Part shown: positions 36,131-46,939 of the stretch, in pieces
Numbering within the stretch: position 1 is the stretch's first letter
Layout: each line of letters starts with the position of its first letter
From: Ladona fulva
Taxonomy: Eukaryota > Arthropoda > Insecta > Odonata > Libellulidae
DNA: 64,000 nt
Direction of reading: 5' to 3'
Assembly: GCA_000376725.2 (NCBI GenBank)
Contig: KZ308228.1
Span: forward strand, 3,211,052-3,275,051
Notes under the pieces: model-generated
Database searches by the model: none
What the model was told of the DNA's origin: nothing
Seen by the model: the letters and a program-made list of their open reading frames with translations, nothing else
Made by a program: the position numbers and the translations under genes

Positions 36131-36793
36131 NNNNNNNNNNNNNNNNNNNNNNNNNNNNNNNNNNNNNNNNNNNNNNNNNNNNNNNNNNNNNNNNNNNNNN
36201 NNNNNNNNNNNNNNNNNNNNNNNNNNNNNNNNNNNNNNNNNNNNNNNNNNNNNNNNNNNNNNNNNNNNNNNNNNNNNNNNNNNNNNNNNNNNNNNNNNNN
36301 NNNNNNNNNNNNNNNNNNNNNNNNNNNNNNNNNNNNNNNNNNNNNNNNNNNNNNNNNNNNNNNNNNNNNNNNNNNNNNNNNNNNNNNNNNNNNNNNNNNN
36401 NNNNNNNNNNNNNNNNNNNNNNNNNNNNNNNNNNNNNNNNNNNNNNNNNNNNNNNNNNNNNNNNNNNNNNNNNNNNNNNNNNNNNNNNNNNNNNNNNNNN
36501 NNNNNNNNNNNNNNNNNNNNNNNNNNNNNNNNNNNNNNNNNNNNNNNNNNNNNNNNNNNNNNNNNNNNNNNNNNNNNNNNNNNNNNNNNNNNNNNNNNNN
36601 NNNNNNNNNNNNNNNNNNNNNNNNNNNNNNNNNNNNNNNNNNNNNNNNNNNNNNNNNNNNNNNNNNNNNNNNNNNNNNNNNNNNNNNNNNNNNNNNNNNN
36701 NNNNNNNNNNNNNNNNNNNNNNNNNNNNNNNNNNNNNNNNNNNNNNNNNNNNNNNNNNNNNNNNNNNNNNNNNNNNNNNNNNNNNNNNNNNNN
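36131..36793. other. Assembly gap (663 Ns)
   Basis: Run of N bases; two long frames reported across it would be artefacts of translating N. Confidence 1.
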
Positions 36794-37482
36794 TAATCGT
36801 CCTTTTTTAACCGTACTTATTTTCCTCTTAAAATACATTCTGACGATATATTATTAAGAAGAGTAGCCTAAAGACTTCTTTTGGCTACTATTGGAAAAGG
36901 ATTGTTATGTAGCACAAGAGAATGAGAAATGTACATGATATGGGACTATTAGTATCAAATTTCGTATTTGATATTTATTACATAATTCTGAATATTTTGT
37001 AATATGTAAAAATATGAAATTTACAGGTATATTATGTAACAAATATGTAATTATATAAAAACGGACGATAAAATTAACGCTTCACTGAATGAAAAAGTCG
37101 GTAAAATGAATAATAAGAAAGTTGACTGAATGAAAAAGTTGGTAAAATGAATAATGAGAAAGTTGTGTCACCGCTCATTGTACTAACAAATATACGCGCA
37201 AATCTGTTTCATCGTGAATTTTCGATCACTGAAAACCCACATTTTTAATTCCTAATGCTGCGTAAAAAGATGATGCGGAGCTAAAGCATAAGGATTGTAC
37301 TCTGAGAAATGTAGGTGCTCTGAAAATAGGTCTTTATATCCTGTAATGGGAAACTATATTGGTAACATAGCCGAACTCCCAAATACAAATATGAACACAG
37401 GAATTGGCTAAGGCGCTACATAAGAAAGAAACAAATAATACAATCAATCTAAACGAATAAAAATAATGCATAAAAGATAATT
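36794..37482. other. AT-rich DNA with a 41-bp tandem duplication
   Basis: A 41-bp unit starting ACTGAATGAAAAAGT and ending GAAAGTTG occurs twice in tandem at 37084-37124 and 37125-37165 with two differences. Nothing else seen. Confidence 0.6.
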
Positions 37483-37495
37483 ATTAGGTATTCCT

Positions 37496-37677
37496 AGAAT
37501 CAACAGCTTGGGCAGTGACTTCGTGTTAGAGCTCCATGAGGAACAAAAGTAAGAATAACTTTTAAAAACCACAGAATATTTTATTGATTACTTACTATTG
37601 TATTAGTATTAATTACTTAATATTGTAATCAATAAAAGATTCTGTGGTTTGTAAAAGTTATTCTTACTTTTGTTCCT
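37496..37677 (+). mobile_element. Family F foldback element with 13-bp target-site duplication
   Basis: Flanked by exact direct repeats ATTAGGTATTCCT (37483-37495 and 37678-37690). The head AGAATCAACAGCTTGG, TGACTTCGTGTTAG is shared with 45492-45719. After it come inverted arms: AGGAACAAAAGTAAGAATAA at 37539, AACCACAGAAT, TTTTATTGATTAC, and their complements ending at 37677, with a 33-base AT-rich loop. It carries no protein. The 13-bp duplication points to insertion by a retroelement endonuclease. Confidence 0.85.
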
Positions 37678-37690
37678 ATTAGGTATTCCT

Positions 37691-38239
37691 TTTAGTCATT
37701 TCAATTACGGTTAGTCTATGAGTTTAAGCACTTGAGAAGGAATTAGTAGTTAACGAAAATCGATCGAAATGAACTTGTAAACAAAATAAATTAACATATT
37801 ACATACAACGGCAATCTTTTACGTAATTTGATTTAAATTCGGTAAATTATATGTTTCAATTATTTTACTATCATGCGTAATATATTAATGTTTTATGGCA
37901 ATTTAAAACCTTTCATTAACTAATCAAATACACTAAGTAATGAAAGAATACAGGCAATTTTAACAACAATTATTGCCACGTTATCATTATATAACTGCCG
38001 TGATTTTTGACGGCAGAGGACTAATATTGTAATGACAGATATAATAAGTTATCTCGTTATTCTGAAAACGGTTACGCTGCCAAAATCTAATTCGTGTTTT
38101 CACTTAATGAAGTCTCGTCTATGATGAATGCAAAGCACAAAAAGCAACAACTTTCTAGGAGTTTTAATTTAACAAACCCTACGATCAAAACATCATGTAC
38201 TTTCCATCACAAACTTTACCGATAACCAAACCATACAAA
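37691..38239. other. AT-rich non-coding DNA, nothing recognised
   Basis: No supported feature. Confidence 0.5.
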
Positions 38240-38930
38240 TCGAATCGATCCCGGAAAAACCTAAATCCCGGAATCACACCCACAGCTTCCGATCCGACTG
38301 CATCCGATATCCTTGCCCCCTCGCGCTATACAATTTCAGCCCGATTTTTCCCTTCCTTCGAAACCGTCCGAAAATAAACCCCGCTCCATTTGTGTATTAC
38401 TAATTGGCCCTTTTAATCGCGTATGTGCGCGGAGATACCTTCTTCGCCTGTTACTGCCTCCGTTGAAAACCCTCCCGGATCCCGCTTTCCCCGAAAAAGC
38501 GACCGACGCTAGAGCCACCACGCGAGCAATCGACGAATAAAAAATGAGTAGGGATCAGATAAACGGCTTTAAGAGCCGAAATAACAAGTCTTTCGTGAAA
38601 ACACACGTGGGGAACTCATATGTGAGGGGAGGGAGTAGGGAGTGGATAGAGGAGGAGAAGAGAGGACGAATCGGAAGAAGGAAGATGAAAAGAAGGAAAG
38701 AGGAGAGTAATATAGAAAGAAGAGGAAATGGAAAAGGGGGAAGAAGGGGTGGAGTGAGAGGGGAGGGGCAGGAACACCACCTGCGTTCGGAAATATCGAT
38801 CGGAAAGGCCACCGTCGGTTCACGTTTAAGCGGCGATTCCCCGACTCAGGAAGAGGATAGGAAAGGAGAGAAAGACCGAGAAGTGTGCGAGGGAAAGAGG
38901 AAAAATCGTGTGAGAGAAATGGGTACGTCC
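38240..38930. promoter_or_regulatory. CpG-containing island followed by purine tract
   Basis: 38240-38540 is CpG-rich (GCGCGGAG, GCGACCGACGC). 38600-38900 is strongly purine-rich on the plus strand. Frames of 85-141 codons on both strands are compositional artefacts (long runs of R/E/G/K, or of S/P/F/L on the reverse). Function unknown; the composition matches the islands at 4.2, 19.6 and 50.5 kb. Confidence 0.25.
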
Positions 38931-41900
38931 TGAATAGTATGCGGAGGCCAAATAACGAAGGACTGCCATTAAGACCGCGGTAGGAAAACTTCATTTGAGC
39001 AATGAGGAAATCGCGAAATTTTCCATTTACGTGACGTGAAAGTCAGCTTTTCGCCAAAATGGATCTAAAAAGACTAAAATGTTAATTTTCTTAGGCAGCG
39101 CGGATGCTCATTACGCCACCTGATTATAGAGGCATAAAACAATTACATTTAATGAGGACCTATGTATTCGCAGGCACAACCAGTCCATCCGAGTTGGATG
39201 TAAACAAATTATTTCATTATCAATGGGACTCTCTCCTGTAACGACAAACCTGAATGGGAGCGGAAAAAAAGACTTTTTTAAGAATGAAAAGACTTTTTAC
39301 CTGAATTGAAACTAATCTTTATTTTGAAGCGAATTTTTTTGAAGCGAATTTCTCTTTCATTTTCCCCTATTACTGCCGTTTACATTGATATAGGAAATTA
39401 ACTGAATCGTTTCATTACACTGCGATGTAAACATCCGTTACCAAACTATTATGAAGGAAGGTGATTAATTACGTTTTTGTTGAAGGAAAGGGTAACGAAT
39501 AAGATTCTTTTACCGTAAGACAGGCAAAATATTGTATCTTACGATGATGACAAGCTCAAACTACTAATTTTGTATGCATATTATAAAGGGATCGAAGGAA
39601 ACAAAGCTTATTGAGACGTAACTCCAGCAAACCACCAACAGCTGTGGGCACATGGTCCAAAAAGATCTAACAGGCCACTTATAATTACACAGCTTTCAAG
39701 GACATGCATGATAAACAAATATTAACTACCGAGATAACAAACATATTTAATGTTGCTAAAGTAAAACGAAATGAATCGAAAACGATTAAATAGAGCTAGT
39801 TTTAACATATTATTGTATTACAACAGTCACTAATACGCTATAACGAAATAGTAGCATACTACAGTAATTACTACTCGGCCCAAATACGATATCATATACA
39901 ATGGTAAACAGCTGTAGGATGGTTATCATTATTGAAAACAAAAATGTTTACGAATGATGACTTTTCAAAAACAAGATAAGCATAAGAGCTAATTCTTAAA
40001 GTTTCAACATTTTACCTTTCCCATCTATTTACACGTACGTGAATTAATTCATCAATAGGATTCGTTTTCTAAATGAACAAAACTAGAATATGAACATATA
40101 TATACTACTTTCACGTAAGCATATACCGTATTCCTTCTGTATAACAAACGCTAAGTATGTTTAACGCTTACGTATTTTTCTTGGTAAACTTACGATCCAA
40201 TTTTTCTACTGGCATGTCTCCAATTCATTGCAGATAAAATCTTTTTTTATAAATATGTTTCTCACGTCATGATATGTACTATTGTGATATATTCTAATAC
40301 CAGGTTACCTTTATGTTATGCGTAACTATCTATATAGGTTGCATAGTTTCTTGTCTATCTGTGCGCAAACCTACATTTACGAACCGTCCCTACCATTGAT
40401 TCGACAATTCAAGAGATTTCATGAGAGTTCGAGAACATTACATTGATTTTCACAAAACTTCGTGTATGTAGAATACGTAAAATAAGGCTGTTTTCTATTT
40501 ATATACCTAACTAAAATTAATAGTTGTATGTACGGAAATTTCGTTTCTATCTCTCTCAGGCTTAATTTCTTTCACAAAATTCATTTTAAAACGATAGTCC
40601 TAAAACATCGAAATGAAGGCTCTGACTGCTTTTTATAGCCTTTAAACTCTGAAATTTTCTTGCCACCGATCACCTAAAGGACATGATTTTTCATAGATAT
40701 GCGATAAAAAGATTTTTTATCTATAAATTAGTGGCAAACAAAACTACAGGAATAGCGTTAAGAAACTGGTGATAAAATAAGCAATTGAACCGACCTAATT
40801 CACACACAATGTTGAAATGAATTAACTCGTACATATTTAATAATGTTCTAGCGATACAGATATTTGTAATGCGTCTAAATAACTTAACAATGGTGTGAAA
40901 TTAATTCCTAATTTTACTAAAATATGCAACAATCTCTTAACCAACGCCATTATTACGTCATTCTAGACGAACAACTTTCAAGGAGGGAAAATCGAATGAA
41001 TTGACGGGAGCAATGTGTTATAAAAAATCATCAATTGAATTTCTATTTTCTCCACTCGAAATATTCACCTTACATCATAACCGTTAAACGTAAACACCTC
41101 ATTCTATATGAATATATGTTTTCCCCTTCGAGTACTAGTCCACTGCACAACAGCAGTTAGGTCAAAACAATACTCAAATTTCCGCACATTCGTTGAAAGG
41201 GACAGGATCCTTGAGAGAAATGAGGAAGAGGTGATCTGCAATGAGGAATCATCGCCCTCGGACTTCAGTGGATTTATCCTGCGACGAGAAGCACTATCAA
41301 TGCTCTGCTATTAGTCGCAATGTACATTCGTCTCTACTCACAGTCTTCTTTTAGGAATAACAAGAGGCGATATATAGCCATAGTCGATCAATTTCACTCG
41401 AGCTCCAGCAATTCATTGGATGAAATTTTTGGTTTTGGTCACGGAAGCCCGTTCAACCTACTATATATAAAGTCTTCTGATATATATATTTCTTCTAAAG
41501 TGACTTCTCCTCTAAAGGTGCCCGCCACGCTTTATTAGCGACAAATGTGACAATTCCGAATGGTCAGGTAAATAAACTTCTCCCTCACAAACTACGTTAA
41601 GCGTAACGTGCGATGCATTTTGGATTAGGAGTTCCAAAGAATGTCACAACAATCATTTGCTGAGACGGAGAAGACAAAGATGTTAAGCAAAAAGATTTGG
41701 ATTTGGAATCCACAAAATGCCAACTCATTAGGAGAATCAGCTTTTATGGCGAAGATTTCATCTCTGATTATTAACAAATGCCCCCACGGCACTAAATAAC
41801 AATTAAGTAATCAATTTTTGCAGTAAATATATAAAAAAGTACTATAACGGAGCATCTTGAAAGTGAGCCTCTTATTGGCAATGAACAAGTACCCACGAGG

Positions 41901-42022
41901 GGTCATAACTGAATTATGTAACATGCGATAGCGTATCCGAGTCGGAAATGAAATTGCTCAGGAATATCTAATCAATCCATCTGTAATCTATTATCATTAA
42001 TATCTATATAACTCTAATGGAG
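38931..42022. other. AT-rich non-coding DNA, nothing recognised
   Basis: Plus frames at 41108-41314 and 41320-41538 lie in slightly richer sequence but encode nothing recognisable. Confidence 0.5.
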
Positions 42023-42136
42023 ATGATTTGATAGCTGCGGTCATGTTGCACCTTTTTTAAATGATCCCTTCCCTACCGTCGGGAACACCTTCACCAAAGG
42101 CGACCGCGTTACCCACTTGGCGTAACTGCCAGGGGA
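42023..42136 (-). mobile_element. Decayed SINE A copy
   Basis: Minus strand retains GCCAAGTGGGTAACGCG, GTCGCCTTTGGTGAAGG and a linker resembling GCAACATGACCGCAGC, but the B box is missing or deleted. Confidence 0.55.
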
Positions 42137-42209
42137 CCCTATTTAATGTCTCTCTTATAATTAATGAGATGTGTAGGAAATAGAGAGGTCTTTCTCTTAA
42201 CTCTACTGG

Positions 42210-42332
42210 CATTAGTGAAGGAGTCATTAGCGTTCTAGTATTCCAACCCCAAGGTCCGTGGTTCGAGTACCAGCTAATCGGAATTTTCTGGCGAAGACTA
42301 AGGTTGTACATGCTTGTCAATAATAATAATAA
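42210..42332 (+). mobile_element. SINE B copy with (AAT)n tail
   Basis: GGAGTCATTAGCGTTCTAGT, TTCCAACCCCAAGGTC, B box GTGGTTCGAGTACCAGC, then TAATCGGAATTTTC and a short (AAT)n end. The same order as 60990-61195, but it stops before the long conserved tail. Confidence 0.7.
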
Positions 42333-42639
42333 TCAAGAAGGATAGAGAAGTTAGGACGTTCGGAAAACTAATCAACCATAAAGTATTTCCTCCGAAATGT
42401 AACCTTGCTATAGCTTATACCAAGGTAGTTCTATCTGCCTGATAAAAGAATAGAAACAGCCTATAATTTTTTTTACAACTAAGCCTACAGTTTGACTTGA
42501 AAGGAAGAAGGCCCTGGTTTGAATAAACATCCGTTGAATATCCAAATTCCCGAAAATATCTCTATCCCGAAAGACACATACCTTAAAAAGGAGAAATACT
42601 CAGGAGAGTGGCCAAAATGAGTCAATAGCGTTGCTAGAC
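42333..42639. other. Non-coding DNA, nothing recognised
   Basis: No supported feature. Confidence 0.5.
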
Positions 42640-43080
42640 GGCTTCCTTAATGACCAAAGCAGGTGAAGTGAGGCATTTGCGGGAGAACACGTCGAATGGC
42701 GTACAAACGCATAAAACGGCCAAGAGAGCGGCTCGAAACGTATCACAATCTACAATCACTGCCTCAGACTGCCGAAAGCAGGGCCGTAATTATTACGTAA
42801 CGCGGGGAAGGAGGCGAATGAGTAGGATTAACCCCCTTTCCACCCTCACCTGAAAGGGGTCCTCGTCACACGGCGACAGAACGTGCGTTTTTTCCGATAG
42901 AGTGCGTCCCTTTACTCGCGTGCGCGTCGACGGAGAATACATCGGCGCTGAGTTCGTTCCATTCGTTCGTTACAGACGGAGAAAGTTGAAAAGTCGCGCT
43001 TTAACAGTTGCGGAGGTGAGAGCTGACGAAATGGTTTCAGCGATCGATTCGCACATTCTTTAACTGTCCCGTTACCCGAG
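42640..43080 (+). promoter_or_regulatory. CpG island, possible promoter / 5' untranslated exon
   Basis: The most CpG-dense stretch in the window (GCGTGCGCGTCGACGG, CATCGGCGC). It contains a palindromic bZIP site TTACGTAA (42793-42800). On the plus strand a strong splice donor GCGGAG|GTGAGAG lies at 43015/43016, near the island's 3' edge, as expected of a non-coding first exon. No clear TATA or initiator. It is on the opposite strand to Rim. An enhancer is an equally possible reading. Confidence 0.25.
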
Positions 43081-43249
43081 AAAATACATTACCTTAAATA
43101 TGTATATTTCTGGGATTAGACAATGAGCAACAAAACAAAAGGGTCAGACCGACCACCCCATCTGCCTGTTCCGATAAAAAACACAATAAAATGATTATAA
43201 AAAAGAGAGAGAAAAAATTATTAATAACAAAATTAAATTAATATGTTGA

Positions 43250-44545
43250 AATAAAATAAATAATATATATAACTTTCAAATTTTTAAAAAATAAATAAAA
43301 AATACCTTCAAAACATTAACCACTTGTTTAGGTTAAGTATTTTTATTTAGTGTAATCTAGCCTGTATGTTTTCTTAGATTATAAGTGCTAACTTGTAAAC
43401 CACTAAAACGCAAAACTTTAATGATTTAATGGTGCAACCAATTGTAAATCCAGTGGTATATGCAACGCCCTTTGTGAGTTATATATGTCATCTTCATCAT
43501 GTGTACACCTCACAAGAACTACATCATCGGTCCTTTCAAGGACCATCAACTGTCGTTTGCTTTATCCTCATCATCGGCCAAGGGCCATCCACATCCAGAA
43601 GCCTACGATGCTCTACCTTCATCGGCGAAGAATGAAGACATCTTAGAAGCTGCAGAGTCTACACAACACCACCATTAAGACTCCATCACATACAGCTTCT
43701 TCGATATTCTCTCCGGGGACGTATGCCATGTTCCCTCCACATTTATGTCTCAAATATGTCCTTATACTACTGTAATGACATCATTATAAACCAACAAGAT
43801 TCTTAAAAGAATGTTGAACTTCGTATTTTCCACACAATTTTATAATCCGGTTTCGGCCTTACAGCAATCATCAGATTGATGATCAGGTGTGAAGGAAACA
43901 CTATTTATTAAATTTCGTTCCACGAAGTAAGGTCTAATCATATTGATTACAACGACATTATTGATTGATTCACGTACGGTTTTTCTGCAAAAACATCGCT
44001 GCGCCCGTCAGAATAAAGATATCGAATACGAGCAGAGAATTCATATCAAACTCAGACGGAATGGATAAGGCAGGAAAGGGAAAACTTTCTCATAAAAAGG
44101 CCATACGCGACATGAGCTGCATAAGAAACATTTAGGCCGCACTTGAGTGGCGTAAATGTTTCGTATGCATGTCTCTAGTCAAACAGTTTAACGTAGAACT
44201 TGTGCGAAAGCAAAAAGGCACTAAGTAACCCTAAATAGAGTTAATTATCATTTAAATTTCACTCGTAATAAACGACTCCGGTATCCATCTGTAAAAGATG
44301 GAGTTATCCTACGTACATACACATATTTTTGGGTACTGGTGTATTCCTTTCAAAAGAGATTCTACGTTCGGAAATAATGGAGTTTTCACAGTCAGGTTTC
44401 ACAACCGTTTGTGAATTAATTTAATAGGCCTTAATGTTTATACGAATTACTCATATAGCGTGCTGAATAGTTTAATACTAATATTCATACATGTCGGATA
44501 ACTAAAATCAAAATAATTACATCATTTCATTATCACGAATCCCGC
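43250..44545. repeat. 1296-bp duplicated block, copy 1
   Basis: Colinear with 53722-55017 at a constant offset of 10472, with about six single-base differences and no indels by eye. It ends exactly at the single N at 44546, whereas copy 2 begins exactly after the single N at 53721. The contained 68-codon frame (43429-43635) is identical in both copies but has no recognisable product. Confidence 0.95.
43805..43948 (-). mobile_element. Family F element, single-armed, with hammerhead-like core
   Basis: Minus strand: head TTACTTCGTGGAACGAAATT, then CTGATGATTGCTGTAAGG-CCGAAACCGG (43847-43874), then AAATTGTGTGGAAAATACG and AAGTTCAACATTC. CTGATGA and GAAAC with a helix-loop between them is the hammerhead ribozyme layout; the helix pairs poorly, so it may be inactive. 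Unlike the other members it has no inverted second arm. Ends are approximate. Confidence 0.6.
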
Positions 44546-44546
44546 N
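44546..44546. other. Single N, likely contig join
   Basis: Marks the end of the 1296-bp duplicated block and the start of an unrelated stretch. Confidence 0.8.
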
Positions 44547-44555
44547 CTCGGAAAA

Positions 44556-44741
44556 TTCCCAAGGAGAAACGGACATGAAAAAAGTCTGACGGAACCGGGA
44601 CTCGAACCCGGGTCTCCCAATTGCCGGTCTGTTCCTCTATCCATTGAGCTCAATGGATAGAGGAACCGACCGGCAATTGGGAGACCCGGGTTCGAGTCCC
44701 GGTTCCGTCAGACTTTTTTCATGTCCGTTTCTCCTTGGGAA
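44556..44741. mobile_element. Family C element: 186-bp near-perfect palindrome of two tRNA-like units
   Basis: Centre at 44648/44649 (TTGAGCTCAA). Each 93-base arm reads outward as TCAATGGATAGAGGAAC, CGACCGGCAATTGGGAGAC, CCGGGTTCGAGTCCCGG, TTCCGTCAGACTTTTTTCAT, GTCCGTTTCTCCTTGGGAA. I see a single mismatch between arms. The right arm has tRNA-like A and B boxes. Located ten bases from a contig join, so it may be a true inverted dimer or partly an assembly product. Confidence 0.85.
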
Positions 44742-44829
44742 CTCTTCGCAATTACATGAGCCTACGAATAGGCACATCTTTGTGGAGTTATCAGATCGGA
44801 GAACTCAGAATACTGTCTTAGTCATCGAA

Positions 44830-44893
44830 TTATGGTCTATGCACCGTCTGCCACCCTCCAAAAGGCGGATCGCTGGGTACTTATGTATGTATG
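44830..44893 (+). mobile_element. LINE 3' UTR fragment
   Basis: GCACCGTCTGCCACCCTCC, AAAAGGCGGATCGCTGGGTA, then CTTATGTATGTATG: the end of the LINE seen at 5551 and 25384, with a TATG-type tail. Confidence 0.6.
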
Positions 44894-44923
44894 TTATTTA
44901 TAATATCATTGATAGATAATCTT

Positions 44924-45025
44924 TCAAGTGCTAAGGTCATTCCCACGTATAGGCTCCCAGCGGGAATCGAACCAGGAACCGTTTCCATTGATGGCGAACG
45001 CGCTTCTCTCTTGGATATCCAGTAG
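44924..45025 (-). mobile_element. SINE A copy
   Basis: Minus strand: CTACTGGATATCCAAGAGAG head, GTTCGCCATCAATGGAAACG, B box GGTTCGATTCCCGCTGGGAG, linker to AATGACCTTAGCACTT. Confidence 0.8.
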
Positions 45026-45126
45026 CTTAGATGTAGTCGTTATAGTCTTTAGCAGTCCCCAGCAAACACCTTTGTTTCTTCTGTGTATTTTAGTAGTTGT
45101 ATTGTGAAAAGTGCTTCGACGAATAT

Positions 45127-45258
45127 ACTGCGAGTAACATCAGGGAAATAGATGCGTTTCAATAACACGTTTATTCCGCGAACGATACTCGAAAGTAATC
45201 GATTAGGGAAATAGAGTCATAGTGCATGCACCCCCTTCCACACGCCGAATGGCGGCAA
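45127..45258 (+). mobile_element. LINE 3' end fragment, tail removed
   Basis: Contains GGGAAATAGATGCG, TTATTCCGCGAACGATAC, GAAATAGAGTCATAGTGC and CCACACGCCGAATGGCGG from the LINE 3' region, but breaks off before the GATGTA tail and joins SINE A sequence at 45261. Confidence 0.7.
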
Positions 45259-45260
45259 GT

Positions 45261-45326
45261 AGGCCCCATCCCGGGATCGCTTTCACCGAAGTCGAACGCG
45301 TTGCCCACGTGGCTACCCAGGAACCC
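45261..45326 (-). mobile_element. SINE A head fragment
   Basis: Minus strand CTGGGTAGCCACGTGGGCAA, CGCGTTCGACTTCGGTGAAA, GCGATCCCGGG. Linker and tail absent: it is fused directly to the LINE fragment. Confidence 0.7.
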
Positions 45327-45478
45327 CTGTGTATTTTAGTGTTGGAATGATTAGGGATGCGTTCATACCGAAATCACCGTTTGATTTGCACCGCAAATTT
45401 GACCTTATCCTTTTTTTCAGGCTTCAAACTTTTATTTTCTATTCACGAGGAATTCATTATTAACTCAGGATGCCTGTC
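45327..45478. other. Non-coding DNA, nothing recognised
   Basis: No supported feature. Confidence 0.45.
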
Positions 45479-45491
45479 TGTTTGAAGTAAT

Positions 45492-45719
45492 AGAATTAAC
45501 TGCTTGGCCCATGACTTCGTGGTAGGATTTCACGAGTAAACAAGGAAAAGTTGAGCTCTTATAAACCACAATACTTATTGGAAGACGAGGATGGTTTCGA
45601 CTTATGAAGTCATCATCAAGTAGGAGTCATCTCCATTACCTTATGATGACTACTTGAGTCGAATGGTCGTCTTCCAATAAATATTGTGGCTTGTAAAAGT
45701 TCGAAGTTTCCTTGTTCTT
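45492..45719 (+). mobile_element. Family F foldback element with hammerhead-like arms
   Basis: Head AGAATTAACTGCTTGG, CATGACTTCGTGGTAGG matches 37496-37677. Two inverted arms (about 45543-45619 and 45641-45712) each contain a hammerhead-like core, TTGATGATGACTT-cat-AAGTCGAAACC on the minus strand at 45593-45619 and a mutated copy on the plus strand at 45641-45666. The arms end in CTTCCAATAA, TATTGTGG, AAAAGTT-type sequence. Flanking TGTTTGAAGTAAT (45479-45491) and TGTTTAAATTAAT (45720-45732) are a 13-bp target-site duplication with two differences. Confidence 0.8.
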
Positions 45720-45732
45720 TGTTTAAATTAAT

Positions 45733-46439
45733 CTTTTAACAGTAAAATTACTGCTTGCTAACGTTTAGAAGGTGTTCTCTCTATACAATGAAAGTCCGAT
45801 TTAAAATTCACAAGTTCCGCTACCGAAACCAGTTATGTGGGGCTCGAGTATATGATGGCTTAAAGAGTGATAGGGAGTAAACATTAAGAGCAGACTGAAG
45901 AGTCAAAAGTAATATTACCGTTACGTTTATTATGGGTATAGTATGGAATTATAAAAGAGTTAAAGATTAAACGAGTCTAAAGAATTTGTCCAAATATAGT
46001 GGAGAGTTAGGGCGTGGCCGAATATAAAAGGCAAACTTGAAAGGATGACTGCCCAAGGTTGTATTAGAGAGAGAGAAAAGTTTGGAGAATGAAATCAAAG
46101 AAGACGTAAAAGAGAGAGGAATTAAATATGGTTACCCAAAAAGAGACGAGGAATCAGAGGATAGTGGAGAAATTTGGCCTAAACTCCACCCAAAGGTAGC
46201 AAATTAAGAAGTTTCATATACGAGTAATGCCGAACAATGCTTGAATTATCGGCAAACATAACGAATATTTCAATTTACCTACCTCCGTAATTGCTGTTTT
46301 AAAAAAACCGAAGCCTTTTATTCAGATTTTGTCGCAAAGCGGTGCTTTTATTGTAATTGGATACTTCGGGGTAAAGGTTTTCCTCAGCGTTATAAACCTC
46401 CATCCAATCATATACTCCGCTCTCGGATTTTTCCCAACC
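45733..46439. other. Non-coding DNA, nothing recognised
   Basis: Purine-rich around 45990-46180; no coding signal. Confidence 0.5.
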
Positions 46440-46710
46440 AAAAATCGTTGTTAACAAAATGGCCGCCCCCCTTTTTTCAGCTTCGTGACATATTTATCCG
46501 ACCGTATCTCCTCCTCCAAGATTTTTCATACGATCGCCTTCCTTCTTGTTATCTCACTCCCACGAAATACTCCCGCCCTTCCACAAACATCCTCTTCCCC
46601 CAATCGCACCTGACTTACGCCACTGCCATGGCAACGCACCATCCCCGAGAAAAACCCCACTTGGAACGCCGCTACTCCGTCCACCCTCCCTCCCGCGGTT
46701 CCTGATTACT
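46440..46710. other. Pyrimidine-rich, GC-elevated patch
   Basis: C/T-rich on the plus strand with some CpG. Three overlapping frames (62-85 codons) are low complexity. Confidence 0.3.
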
Positions 46711-46939
46711 TTTGCAGCGATCCAACGGTGGCTTACTGACAATCAATTACTCGAAAAGGAATTTTCAGGACATGAAAACTAATGCCAAAACTCTATGTAT
46801 GAATTTTGATTGATAAAAATTAAGTTTGCTCGATAAAATGTCATCGTGAAAGATAAAATATGAGATTAAAATATTTTGAGATGTGCAGAGATGCTTCGGT
46901 AAACGAAGATACATACATAAGTGTTTTACTTTTTGGCAA

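Noticed and set aside
36077..36838. Long frames across the gap
   Set aside because: Created by translating 663 Ns.
38544..38994. 129-codon plus and 141-codon minus frames
   Set aside because: Both are compositional products of the same purine tract; no recognisable domain.
43429..43635. 68-codon frame identical at 53901-54107, apparent conserved small protein
   Set aside because: The identity follows from duplication of the whole 1296-bp block, not from selection on the frame; no domain, no splice support.
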